DNA from: Paraburkholderia caribensis
GTDB lineage: Bacteria; Pseudomonadota; Gammaproteobacteria; Burkholderiales; Burkholderiaceae
Length of the DNA stretch: 64,000 nt
Direction: 5' to 3'
NCBI RefSeq assembly: GCF_002902945.1
Contig: NZ_CP026101.1
Coordinates: forward strand, 3,162,001 to 3,226,000
Position 1 is the first letter of the stretch. Each line of letters begins with the position of its first letter. Of this stretch, positions 50,769 through 59,497 are shown one piece after another. Both the position numbers and the translations under genes were made by a program. The notes below the pieces were generated by a model. It saw only the letters and a program-made list of their open reading frames with translations. It made no database searches and was not told the DNA's origin.

Positions 50769-51560
50769 ATGCCCTATGAAGCCATCCGCGTAGACTTCGA
50801 CGCTGCAACGCGCGTCGCGACGGTGACGCTGAACCGTCCCGACAAGCTGAACAGCTTCACGCGCGCCATGCATCGGGAACTGAATGCGGCGCTCGACGAA
50901 GTAGAAGCGGCCGCCGCGCGCGCGCTCATACTCACGGGTGCCGGTCGCGGCTTCTGCGCTGGCCAGGATCTGGCCGATCTCGATTTCACGCCGGGTGCCA
51001 TGACGAATCTCGGCGACCTGATCGATCAACACTTCAATCCGTTGATCCGGCGTTTGCAAGCGCTTCCGCTGCCCGTCATCGCCGCCGTCAATGGTACGGC
51101 CGCAGGCGCCGGCGCGAATCTCGCGCTCGCCTGCGACCTCGTGCTGGCCGCACGCTCGGCGAGCTTCATCCAGGCGTTCGTGAAAATTGGCCTCGTGCCC
51201 GACTCCGGCGGCACGTGGTTCCTGCCGCAACGCGTGGGCATGGCTCGCGCGTTGGGACTGGCGATCACGGGCGACAAGCTCAGCGCCGACAAGGCGGAAA
51301 GCTGGGGCCTTATCTGGAAGGCCGTGGACGATAGCGAACTGCAAAGCGCGGCAACCCAGCTCGCCGCGCAACTCGCGCAGCAGCCCACGCGCGCGATCGG
51401 GGCCATCAAGCAGGCGATGCGGTCGAGCGCAACGCAAACACTCGATCAGCAACTCGATCTCGAACGCGACATGCAGCGCGAACTCGGCGCATCGCATGAC
51501 TACGCGGAAGGGGTCCGCGCGTTCATCGAAAAACGCGCGCCGCGCTTCGAGGGCCGCTGA
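50769..51560 (+). CDS. paaG: Ring-1,2-epoxyphenylacetyl-CoA isomerase PaaG
   Basis: A 263-residue crotonase-fold isomerase. The oxyanion loops lie in GRGFCAGQDLADLDF and GTAAGAGANLALACD. The conserved aspartate in VKIGLVPDSGGTWFLPQ, in place of a catalytic Glu, marks PaaG-type isomerases. It converts the epoxide to oxepin-CoA. The start at 50769 has GGAGACAAGCG upstream. It lies one base before paaI. Confidence 0.92.
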   Translation: MPYEAIRVDFDAATRVATVTLNRPDKLNSFTRAMHRELNAALDEVEAAAARALILTGAGRGFCAGQDLADLDFTPGAMTNLGDLIDQHFNPLIRRLQALPLPVIAAVNGTAAGAGANLALACDLVLAARSASFIQAFVKIGLVPDSGGTWFLPQRVGMARALGLAITGDKLSADKAESWGLIWKAVDDSELQSAATQLAAQLAQQPTRAIGAIKQAMRSSATQTLDQQLDLERDMQRELGASHDYAEGVRAFIEKRAPRFEGR

Positions 51561-51561
51561 C

Positions 51562-52023
51562 ATGTCCACGCAACCCAACCTGAGCAACCCGATGAAGCCC
51601 GACGAACTCGCCCGCGCGACTGCCGAAGCCATGTATGCGAACGACGCCTGCAGCAAGGCGCTCGGCATCGAGATTCTCGAAGTGCGCGCTGGCTACGCGC
51701 GCCTCCGGATGAGCGTACGGCCGGATTTCCTGAATGGCCATCAGATCTGTCACGGCGGTCTGATGTTCACGCTCGCCGATTCGGCATTCGCGTTCGCTTG
51801 CAACTCGTACAACATCAATACCGTCGCAGCGGGCTGCTCCATTGAGTTTTTGCGCCCTGTGCAAGGCGGCGACGTCCTGACTGCGGAAGCTATCGAGCAA
51901 ACATTGAGCGGCCGCAACGGCATCTACGACATTCGCATCACGAACCGCGCGAACGAAACCGTTGCGATGTTTCGCGGCAAGTCCGCGCAAATCAAAGGCA
52001 CCGTGATCCGCGTCGACGACTGA
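51562..52023 (+). CDS. paaI: Phenylacetyl-CoA thioesterase PaaI
   Basis: A 153-residue hotdog-fold thioesterase. The HGG motif in NGHQICHGGLMFTLADSAFAF (motif residues H-G-G at about 64-66) with the downstream Asp in LADSAF is typical of PaaI. It releases phenylacetate and related acids from dead-end CoA esters. It starts 1 bp after paaG, so translation is probably coupled. Confidence 0.93.
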   Translation: MSTQPNLSNPMKPDELARATAEAMYANDACSKALGIEILEVRAGYARLRMSVRPDFLNGHQICHGGLMFTLADSAFAFACNSYNINTVAAGCSIEFLRPVQGGDVLTAEAIEQTLSGRNGIYDIRITNRANETVAMFRGKSAQIKGTVIRVDD

Positions 52024-52097
52024 CAGGGAACGTCGCCTCTCACGTAATTGCGTCGCCTTTCGCGCGGCATCCTATTCTGAAAGCAAGGAGACATTCG

Positions 52098-53402
<1,305 letters not shown>

Positions 53403-53446
53403 CGCTCGACGCGCCGGCGAATCGCACAGTACCTGCGCACAAGAGC

Positions 53447-53486
53447 AAACAGCCCGACGGCAGTGACATAAACCGTCGGGCTGTTT
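53447..53486. terminator. Bidirectional terminator between paaK and mltA
   Basis: Arms AAACAGCCCGACGG and CCGTCGGGCTGTTT are perfect 14-bp complements with a 12-nt loop. It lies 45 bp after paaK and about 95 bp after mltA on the other strand. Confidence 0.9.
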
Positions 53487-53537
53487 CAGATCGGGCTATC
53501 CGCTGACCTAGGGCTCGGCACTCAGCATCACGGCCCG

Positions 53538-53589
53538 GGATCAAGATCCAGGATCAAGACCCAGGATCAAGACCGAGGATCAAGAATTA
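53538..53589. repeat. Four 13-bp tandem repeats at the mltA stop
   Basis: Units starting GGATCAAGA are repeated four times with exact 13-bp spacing (variants ending TCCA, CCCA, CCGA, ATTA). The last unit contains the mltA stop codon and the last codons of the gene. Confidence 0.9.
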
Positions 53590-54704
53590 GGCAGCAACAG
53601 CCACATCCGGCCACCCTGCTTCATTTTCCCAGCCAGATCGCCCGCTTCGTCACCGAGTCCCCAGAAATAGTCGGCACGCACGCCGCCCTTGATCGCCGAA
53701 CCCGTGTCCTGAGCAAACACCAGACGATTCATCGGTGCATTGGTCATCGGGCGCGTCGTCTGGAGGAAGACGGGCGTGCCGAGCGGGATCGCCGCCGGAT
53801 CGACGGCAATCGAACGCTCCGGCGTCAGCGGCACGCCAAGCGCGCCAATCGGACCATCGGCACCCCCGCCAGGCGCAGGCTCGCTCGACGGCATCTCGCG
53901 GAAAAACACGAAGCGCGGATTCGTGTCGAGCAAGCCATCGACACGCGTCGGGTTTGCGCGCGCCCAAGCCTTGATGCCTTGCATGGTCGCCTGCGACGGC
54001 GTCAGTTCACCGCGATCGAGCAGCCATCGGCCAATGGACTTGTACGGCTGATTGTTCGTCCCGCCAAAGCCGACGCGCATCACGCTGCCGTCTTCCATCA
54101 CGATGCGTCCCGAGCCTTGCACCTGCAGGAAGAAAGCCTCGATGGGATCGTCCACCCACACGAGTTCATTGCCGGTTAGCGCGCCCGAACGCTCGAGCTG
54201 CGCTCGCGCCGGCATCGCAGAACCGGGGCGGTACGCCGAAGGCCAACGGTACAAAGCCGTCTGATACACGCCATGACGGACGCGCGAACCGCGCAGCAGC
54301 GGCTCGTAGTAGCCTGTCACGAGTCCATCGAGCGTGCCGTCGGTGTTCGAAAACTGGAACGGCGTGAAGTAGGTCTCGAAGAAACTGCGGGCGCTCGCCA
54401 CATCCAGGTCGTCAAGCATCAGCGCGGCCGCACAGGCGCGCCGCCACGTCGGCTGACTGGCGAGGCGCACACAGTTCTGGCGTAATGCCGCAGCCGCACC
54501 GATCAGTGAATCGTCCTGCCAGCCCGGCACCTGTCTCCAGGCGACAGGCGTCAGCCGCTGAGCGGCGATCTGGCCGGGTATGATCGCGGCACCTGTCGGC
54601 GGCGAAACGGATGGCCGCACCGCGCCGCCGCCGCCGCACGACGCAAGCAGTACGGCAAGCGACAGCGCTCCCGTCCAGGCCGCGGCCCGGCGGGCAAAGC
54701 GCAT
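53580..54704 (-). CDS. mltA: Membrane-bound lytic murein transglycosylase A
   Basis: A 374-residue outer-membrane lipoprotein that cleaves peptidoglycan with formation of anhydro-MurNAc. The lipoprotein signal MRFARRAAAWTGALSLAVLL-ASC has a good lipobox, with lipidation at the cysteine. The MltA domain includes TGYYEPLLRGSR, VDDPIEAFFLQVQGSGR and, in the 3D domain, VFAQDTGSAIKGGVRADYFWG with the catalytic aspartate. The start at 54704 lacks an obvious Shine-Dalgarno; an in-frame upstream ATG (MAVSIENNHC) is an alternative. Confidence 0.93.
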   Translation of the reverse strand: MRFARRAAAWTGALSLAVLLASCGGGGAVRPSVSPPTGAAIIPGQIAAQRLTPVAWRQVPGWQDDSLIGAAAALRQNCVRLASQPTWRRACAAALMLDDLDVASARSFFETYFTPFQFSNTDGTLDGLVTGYYEPLLRGSRVRHGVYQTALYRWPSAYRPGSAMPARAQLERSGALTGNELVWVDDPIEAFFLQVQGSGRIVMEDGSVMRVGFGGTNNQPYKSIGRWLLDRGELTPSQATMQGIKAWARANPTRVDGLLDTNPRFVFFREMPSSEPAPGGGADGPIGALGVPLTPERSIAVDPAAIPLGTPVFLQTTRPMTNAPMNRLVFAQDTGSAIKGGVRADYFWGLGDEAGDLAGKMKQGGRMWLLLPNS

Positions 54705-54715
54705 ACAATGATTGT
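54705..54715. promoter_or_regulatory. Palindrome between mltA and the divergent small gene
   Basis: ACAATGATTGT is a perfect palindrome around one base, directly before the mltA start. Significance is unclear because it also sits where a ribosome binding site would be. Confidence 0.3.
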
Positions 54716-54732
54716 TCTCGATGGAAACTGCC

Positions 54733-54906
54733 ATGTCTGATCTGCTCGACGAATATCCGATGCTCATCTTCGCGCTGGAGTCGCTCCTGGCGCTTTCCCT
54801 GCTGATTTTCATCGTTGTGTGGACAGCGTCCGGCAAGAAAAAGAATGCCGCACGCCAGAAGCAGGACGCAAAACAGGTCCCGCCGCAGCAGCAACCGCGT
54901 CGCTGA
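54733..54906 (+). CDS. Small single-span membrane protein, function unknown
   Basis: A 57-residue protein not assigned to a family. Residues about 8-32 (YPMLIFALESLLALSLLIFI and on) form one membrane helix. The C-terminal half is basic and glutamine rich (GKKKNAARQKQDAKQ ... QQQPRR) and probably cytoplasmic. Starts at 54721 or TTG 54712 are also in frame; 54733 has GGAA 8 nt upstream. It is divergent from mltA and tail-to-tail with apaG, 34 bp away. Confidence 0.6.
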   Translation: MSDLLDEYPMLIFALESLLALSLLIFIVVWTASGKKKNAARQKQDAKQVPPQQQPRR

Positions 54907-54940
54907 CTGACAGCCGCGCGGCGTCTGATGTTCAGCGCGC

Positions 54941-55315
54941 TCAATGCAGCGTGCGTGGCATGCGCAGAACGAATTCCGGTACGGGCGCGTCCCAACGTTC
55001 GCCATCTTCCGCCACGCAAAAATACTCGCCGCGCATCGTCCCCACGGGCGTCGCGATCACTGCATAGCTCGTGTATTCGAACTGCTCGCCCGGCTTCAGC
55101 AACGGCTGATGCCCGACGACACCCAGCCCTTTCACTTCCTGAACGCGATTTTCGCTATCCGTAATGACCCAGTGACGCGCGATCAGTTGCGCGGCAACCT
55201 GGCCGGTATTGCGGATGGTGAGCGTGTAGGCGAAAGCGTATTTCCGATGCTCCGGGTCCGACTCCTCGGCGATATACCGAACCTGAGAGGACACGCTGAA
55301 TTCGTACTGGCTCAT
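54941..55315 (-). CDS. apaG: ApaG (CoaT-linked DUF525 protein)
   Basis: A 124-residue beta-sandwich protein with the ApaG fold. Conserved segments are YAFAYTLTIRNTGQVAAQL, RHWVITDSENRVQEVKGLGV and GTMRGEYFCVAEDGERWDAP. Its molecular role is not firmly known, although apaG is often linked to Co2+ and Mg2+ homeostasis and Ap4A metabolism in enterics. Here it is a single gene divergent from rpe. The start at 55315 (MSQYEFSVSSQVRYI) is the family start. Confidence 0.93.
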   Translation of the reverse strand: MSQYEFSVSSQVRYIAEESDPEHRKYAFAYTLTIRNTGQVAAQLIARHWVITDSENRVQEVKGLGVVGHQPLLKPGEQFEYTSYAVIATPVGTMRGEYFCVAEDGERWDAPVPEFVLRMPRTLH

Positions 55316-55408
55316 GCTGATTCCGATGGTGAGCAAAGCGCGCAATCGATCCGCGCAAGGCTGTGTGCGGGCGGCTCGGCGCGAATAAGCGGCGCGCCGG
55401 CACAGGCG

Positions 55409-55437
55409 TTGACATGGTTTGGCATTCTGCTTGATGC
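55409..55437 (+). promoter_or_regulatory. Candidate promoter for rpe-gph
   Basis: A perfect TTGACA (55409-55414) lies 17 bp before TGATGC (55432-55437), a poor -10. The leader would be about 125 nt. Confidence 0.3.
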
Positions 55438-55570
55438 GGCGCAGGCCCGCAACCGCATCGGCAAGCCGGGCAAGACGCCGGAACATGGCGAAAGCCAGGC
55501 CGCGCCGAAGGCCGCGGCGCGCCGGCCGGCGCTAAAATAGCGGTTTTCCGTCTCCCGCCCATCCCACGCC

Positions 55571-56254
55571 ATGACTCAATTCCGCATCGCTCCCAGCATT
55601 CTGTCCGCCGACTTCGCGCGGCTCGGCGAAGAAGTCCGCAACGTCGTCGCCGCGGGCGCCGACTGGATTCACTTCGACGTGATGGACAACCACTACGTGC
55701 CGAACCTGACGATTGGCCCGCTCGTGTGCGAGGCGATCCGCCCGCACGTGCAGGTCCCCATCGACGTGCATCTGATGGTACGCCCCGTCGACCGCATCGT
55801 GCCCGACTTCGCAAAGGCTGGCGCGAACGTGATCAGCTTCCATCCGGAAGGCTCGGATCACATCGACCGCACGTTGTCGCTGATCCGCGACCACGGCTGC
55901 AAGGCAGGCCTCGTGTTCAACCCCGCCACGCCGCTGAATTATCTCGATCACGTGATGGACAAGGTCGATCTCGTGCTGATCATGTCGGTGAATCCGGGCT
56001 TCGGCGGGCAGTCCTTCATTCCCGAAGCGCTGAACAAGCTGCGCGAAGCGCGCGCAAAAATCGACGCATACAAGGAAAAGACCGGCCGCGAGATTCATCT
56101 CGAAGTGGACGGCGGCGTGAAAGCCGACAACATCGCGGAAATTGCGGCGGCGGGCGCGGATACCTTCGTGGCCGGCTCGGCGATCTTCGGCCACCCCGAC
56201 TACAAGACGATCATCGACAAGATGCGCGGCGCACTGGCATCGGTTGGGCGCTGA
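55571..56254 (+). CDS. rpe: Ribulose-phosphate 3-epimerase
   Basis: A 227-residue TIM-barrel epimerase interconverting ribulose 5-phosphate and xylulose 5-phosphate. It begins IAPSILSADFARLGEEV; metal and catalytic residues lie in HFDVMDNHYVPNLTIG, IDVHLMV and LEVDGGVKADN, and the phosphate loop in AGSAIFGHPDY. gph follows after 1 bp. Confidence 0.97.
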   Translation: MTQFRIAPSILSADFARLGEEVRNVVAAGADWIHFDVMDNHYVPNLTIGPLVCEAIRPHVQVPIDVHLMVRPVDRIVPDFAKAGANVISFHPEGSDHIDRTLSLIRDHGCKAGLVFNPATPLNYLDHVMDKVDLVLIMSVNPGFGGQSFIPEALNKLREARAKIDAYKEKTGREIHLEVDGGVKADNIAEIAAAGADTFVAGSAIFGHPDYKTIIDKMRGALASVGR

Positions 56255-56255
56255 G

Positions 56256-56978
56256 ATGGAAACGACGCCCCGTTACCCCGCTCCCGCCTTCACGGCCGGC
56301 AAGATTCGCGCGGCGATCGTCGATCTCGACGGCACGATGGTCGATACCGCCGACGACTTCACCGCGTCCCTGAACGGCATGCTCGCCCAGTTCGACGCGG
56401 AGGAAACTTCGCGCGAAGAGGTGATGGACTACGTCGGCAAGGGCTCCGAGCATCTGATTCGCAGCGTACTGGCGCCGCGCTTCGAAGCCGACCTGGCGCA
56501 ATCACGCTTCGACGAGGCGCTCGCGATCTACCAGGAGGAGTACGCGAAGATCAACGGCCTGCACACGCGGCTCTATCCCGATGTCGAGGCAGGGCTGATT
56601 GCATTGCGCGATGCGGGATTGAAGCTGGCTTGTGTAACCAACAAGCCGCATCGCTTTGCGACGCAGTTGCTCGAACATCATGGGCTACTGCAGTACTTCG
56701 CGGTCGTGCTGGGCGGCGACAGCGTCGCGGCGAAAAAGCCCGATCCGCTGCCCATGCTCACCGCCTGCAAGGCGCTCGGCGTGTCGCCCGAAGAAGCCGT
56801 CGCGATCGGCGATTCGCAGAACGATGCGTTCGCGGGCCGCGCGGCCGGCATGGCGACGCTGACCGTCCCGTATGGCTACAATCACGGCGAATCTGTTCAA
56901 ACTATAAAATCCGATGGTATAGTTGTGTCGCTGTTGGGCGCCGCCAAGGCAATCGCAGCGCACAATGCAGTAAAATGA
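56256..56978 (+). CDS. gph: Phosphoglycolate phosphatase
   Basis: A 240-residue HAD hydrolase. Motif I is IVDLDGTMVDTADD (about residues 20-33), motif II CVTNKPH (about 128), motif III KKPDPLPM (about 158) and motif IV IGDSQNDAFAGRAAG (about 180). It removes phosphate from 2-phosphoglycolate, a by-product of DNA repair and of carbon metabolism. Position between rpe and trpE is usual in proteobacteria. Its last 80 bp are less GC-rich and contain the candidate trp promoter and an inverted repeat. Confidence 0.94.
   Translation: METTPRYPAPAFTAGKIRAAIVDLDGTMVDTADDFTASLNGMLAQFDAEETSREEVMDYVGKGSEHLIRSVLAPRFEADLAQSRFDEALAIYQEEYAKINGLHTRLYPDVEAGLIALRDAGLKLACVTNKPHRFATQLLEHHGLLQYFAVVLGGDSVAAKKPDPLPMLTACKALGVSPEEAVAIGDSQNDAFAGRAAGMATLTVPYGYNHGESVQTIKSDGIVVSLLGAAKAIAAHNAVK
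56896..56924 (+). promoter_or_regulatory. Candidate trp promoter with inverted repeat inside gph
   Basis: TTCAAA (56896-56901) and TATAGT (56918-56923) are 16 bp apart. The inverted repeat AACTATA (56900-56906) / TATAGTT (56918-56924) overlaps both, and could be an operator. Transcription would start about 95 bp before the leader peptide. Confidence 0.35.
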
Positions 56979-57027
56979 GCGCCGACCCAAGCAGCACCAA
57001 TCACTGACTTAACTAAAGTCTTCTCTC

Positions 57028-57102
57028 ATGTTTCTGAATAAAAAACGGAGTCTGAGCACGATCGACCGGGGAGCCTGGCCCTGGCGTCGCTGGTCGCGCT
57101 GA
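57028..57102 (+). CDS. trpL: trp operon leader peptide
   Basis: A 24-codon reading frame in the gap between gph and trpE, reading MFLNKKRSLSTIDRGAWPW and then RRWSR. Three of eight consecutive codons near the end are TGG (57076, 57082, 57091), which is far above chance for the rare tryptophan codon and is the hallmark of a transcription attenuation leader. It is followed at once by hairpin-forming sequence and a T-run. No strong ribosome binding site is seen (AAAG about 14 nt upstream). Confidence 0.85.
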   Translation: MFLNKKRSLSTIDRGAWPWRRWSR

Positions 57103-57150
57103 TACCTCGCCCGAGGTACGCTGAAGCTCGTCTTTGGCGCCCGTTTTTTA
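57039..57150 (+). promoter_or_regulatory. trp attenuator region
   Basis: After the leader peptide comes the hairpin TACCTC-GCCC-GAGGTA (57103-57118), then GGCGCCCG (57136-57143) and six T (57144-57149). CGGG-GA-GCC at 57067-57075 could pair with GGC-G-CCCG next to the T-run. TAAAAAACGG (57039-57048), within the leader reading frame, is an exact complement of CCGTTTTTTA (57141-57150). The precise switch between terminator and antiterminator cannot be decided by eye. Confidence 0.65.
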
Positions 57151-57386
57151 CTTCGCTGCGCTCACGCGCTTTTCCGAATCGCCGGTTTGACCGGCACGCT
57201 ACCGTTGCACTGAGTTTCAGCTAGCCGTCGTGTACCTTGCGTACTATCGTCGTGCTGAGAAACCGTGCATGCGTTCGGGAAAGCGCGCGCCGGTCTCCAA
57301 ACCTGTGACGAGCACATTCGACCGGTAACGCAGCCCCCGCTTTGTCCGACGCACGCAGCGCACGGACGCACGAACAGGATCGGAAC
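57151..57386 (+). other. Untranslated stretch between attenuator and trpE
   Basis: The gap gph-trpE is 408 bp in all. These 236 bp after the T-run hold no recognisable gene. One small hairpin GCCGG-TTTGA-CCGGC (57181-57195) is visible. Confidence 0.5.
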
Positions 57387-58880
57387 ATGACCGAACTCGA
57401 ATTTCAGTCCCTCGCGAACGAGGGCTACAATCGCATCCCGCTGATCGCCGAAGCGCTGGCCGACCTCGAAACGCCGCTCTCGCTGTACCTGAAGCTCGCG
57501 CAAACCGAGCGCAACGGCGCGAACTCGTTTCTGCTCGAATCGGTAGTGGGCGGCGAACGCTTTGGCCGCTACTCGTTCATCGGCCTGCCGGCTCGCACGC
57601 TGATCCGCACGCATGACGGCGTGACGGAAGTCGTGAAAGACGGCAAGGTCACCGAAACACACGACGGCGATCCGCTCGAATTCATCCAGCAGTTCCAGGG
57701 CCGTTTCAAGGTCGCGCTACGCCCGGGCCTGCCGCGTTTCGCGGGCGGTCTTGCCGGTTATTTCGGCTACGACGCCGTGCGTTACATCGAGAAGAAGCTC
57801 GCACACACCGCCCCGCCAGACGACCTGAACCTGCCCGACATTCAACTGCTGCTGACGGAAGAAGTCGCCGTCATCGACAACCTCGCGGGCAAGCTGTACC
57901 TCGTGATCTACGCCGATCCGACGACGCCCGAAGCGTACACGCGCGCCAAGCAGCGTCTGCGCGAACTGAAGCAGCGCCTGCGTACGACGGTGCAGCCGCC
58001 CGTCACGTCGGCGAGCGTGCGTACCGAAATTTTCCGCGAGTTCAAGAAAGACGATTACCTTGCCGCCGTGCGCAGGGCGAAGGAATACATCGCGGCAGGC
58101 GAGCTGATGCAGGTGCAGGTCGGCCAGCGTCTGACGAAACCGTATCGCGACAACCCGCTGTCGCTTTACCGCGCGCTGCGTTCGCTGAATCCGTCGCCGT
58201 ATATGTATTACTACAACTTCGGCGAGTTTCATGTGGTCGGCGCGTCGCCGGAAATTCTCGTGCGTCAGGAAAAGCGCAACGAAGACCGCATCGTCACGAT
58301 CCGGCCGCTCGCCGGCACGCGTCCGCGCGGCAATACGCCCGAGCGCGATGCCGAACTCGCCACCGAACTCCTCAACGATCCGAAGGAAATCGCCGAACAC
58401 GTGATGCTGATCGACCTCGCGCGTAACGATGTCGGCCGTATCGCGCAGATCGGTTCGGTGTCCGTGACCGACAAGATGGTGATCGAAAAGTACTCGCATG
58501 TGCAGCACATCGTCAGTTCCGTCGAGGGCACGCTGAAGCCGGGCATGACCAATTTCGACGTGCTGCGCGCGACGTTCCCGGCGGGCACGCTGTCGGGCGC
58601 GCCGAAGGTTCGCGCGATGGAACTGATCGACGAACTCGAACCCGTGAAGCGCGGACTCTACGGCGGCGCGGTCGGCTACCTGTCGTTCACGGGCGAGATG
58701 GACCTCGCAATCACGATCCGCACGGGCGTGATCTGCAACGGCAATCTGTACGTGCAGGCGGCAGCGGGCGTGGTCGCGGACTCGGTGCCCGAATCCGAAT
58801 GGCAAGAGACCGAGAACAAGGCGCGCGCCGTGCTGCGCGCCGCCGAGCAAGTGCAAGACGGCCTCGATAGCGACTTCTGA
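57387..58880 (+). CDS. trpE: Anthranilate synthase component I
   Basis: A 497-residue chorismate-using enzyme that makes anthranilate with ammonia delivered by TrpG. The feedback site for tryptophan includes the LLES motif in NSFLLESVVGGERFGRYSFIG (key residues L-L-E-S). The catalytic domain has IRPLAGTRPRG, HVMLIDLARNDVGR and FPAGTLSGAPKVRAMELI. The ATG at 57387 has AGGATCGGA upstream. It is the first structural gene of trpE-trpG-trpD-trpC. Confidence 0.97.
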   Translation: MTELEFQSLANEGYNRIPLIAEALADLETPLSLYLKLAQTERNGANSFLLESVVGGERFGRYSFIGLPARTLIRTHDGVTEVVKDGKVTETHDGDPLEFIQQFQGRFKVALRPGLPRFAGGLAGYFGYDAVRYIEKKLAHTAPPDDLNLPDIQLLLTEEVAVIDNLAGKLYLVIYADPTTPEAYTRAKQRLRELKQRLRTTVQPPVTSASVRTEIFREFKKDDYLAAVRRAKEYIAAGELMQVQVGQRLTKPYRDNPLSLYRALRSLNPSPYMYYYNFGEFHVVGASPEILVRQEKRNEDRIVTIRPLAGTRPRGNTPERDAELATELLNDPKEIAEHVMLIDLARNDVGRIAQIGSVSVTDKMVIEKYSHVQHIVSSVEGTLKPGMTNFDVLRATFPAGTLSGAPKVRAMELIDELEPVKRGLYGGAVGYLSFTGEMDLAITIRTGVICNGNLYVQAAAGVVADSVPESEWQETENKARAVLRAAEQVQDGLDSDF

Positions 58881-58893
58881 CGGGAGACTGACC

Positions 58894-59481
58894 ATGCTGC
58901 TGATGATCGACAACTACGACTCGTTCACCTATAACCTGGTCCAGTACTTCGGCGAACTCGGCGAAGACGTGCGGACCTATCGCAACGACGAAATCACGCT
59001 AGACGAGATCGCGAAGCTCAACCCCGAGCGCATTTGTCTCTCGCCGGGACCGAGCAATCCGCAACACGCGGGCATCACGCTCGACGTGCTGCGCGAATTC
59101 TCCGGCAAGTACCCGATTCTCGGCGTGTGCCTCGGCCATCAGGCGATCGGCGAAGCATTCGGCGGTCGCGTGGTGCGCGCGCAGACCATCATGCACGGCA
59201 AGGTGAGCCAGATCGAAACCGACTGCAAAGGCGTATTCGCCGACCTGCCGAAGCACTTCACCGTCACGCGCTATCACTCGCTGGCAATCGAGCGCGAATC
59301 GCTGCCCGACTGCCTCGAAGTGTCGGCGTGGACCGACGACGGCGAAATCATGGGCGTGCGTCACAAGACGCTGCCTGTCGAAGGCGTGCAGTTCCATCCG
59401 GAATCGATCCTGTCGGAACACGGCCACGCGTTGCTCGAAAACTTCGTGAAGCAGTCGAAGGCTGCGGCACGTAGCGCTTAA
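58894..59481 (+). CDS. trpG: Anthranilate synthase component II (glutamine amidotransferase)
   Basis: A 195-residue class I glutamine amidotransferase. The catalytic cysteine is in PILGVCLGHQAIGEAFGG (about residue 79) and the His-Glu pair in GVQFHPESILSEHG (about 170). The N-terminus MLLMIDNYDSFTYNLVQYF is typical. It lies 13 bp after trpE. Such proteins may also serve aminodeoxychorismate synthase. Confidence 0.97.
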   Translation: MLLMIDNYDSFTYNLVQYFGELGEDVRTYRNDEITLDEIAKLNPERICLSPGPSNPQHAGITLDVLREFSGKYPILGVCLGHQAIGEAFGGRVVRAQTIMHGKVSQIETDCKGVFADLPKHFTVTRYHSLAIERESLPDCLEVSAWTDDGEIMGVRHKTLPVEGVQFHPESILSEHGHALLENFVKQSKAAARSA

Positions 59482-59497
59482 ACAAGGAGACGCGACA

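Noticed and set aside
53538..53589. Possible CRISPR-like array
   Set aside because: The units are directly adjacent 13-mers without spacers, so this is a simple tandem repeat.
55316..55570. Short plus-strand frame in the apaG-rpe gap
   Set aside because: It continues an antisense frame over apaG, is low in complexity (Ala, Gly, Arg, Pro) and has no start with a ribosome binding site.
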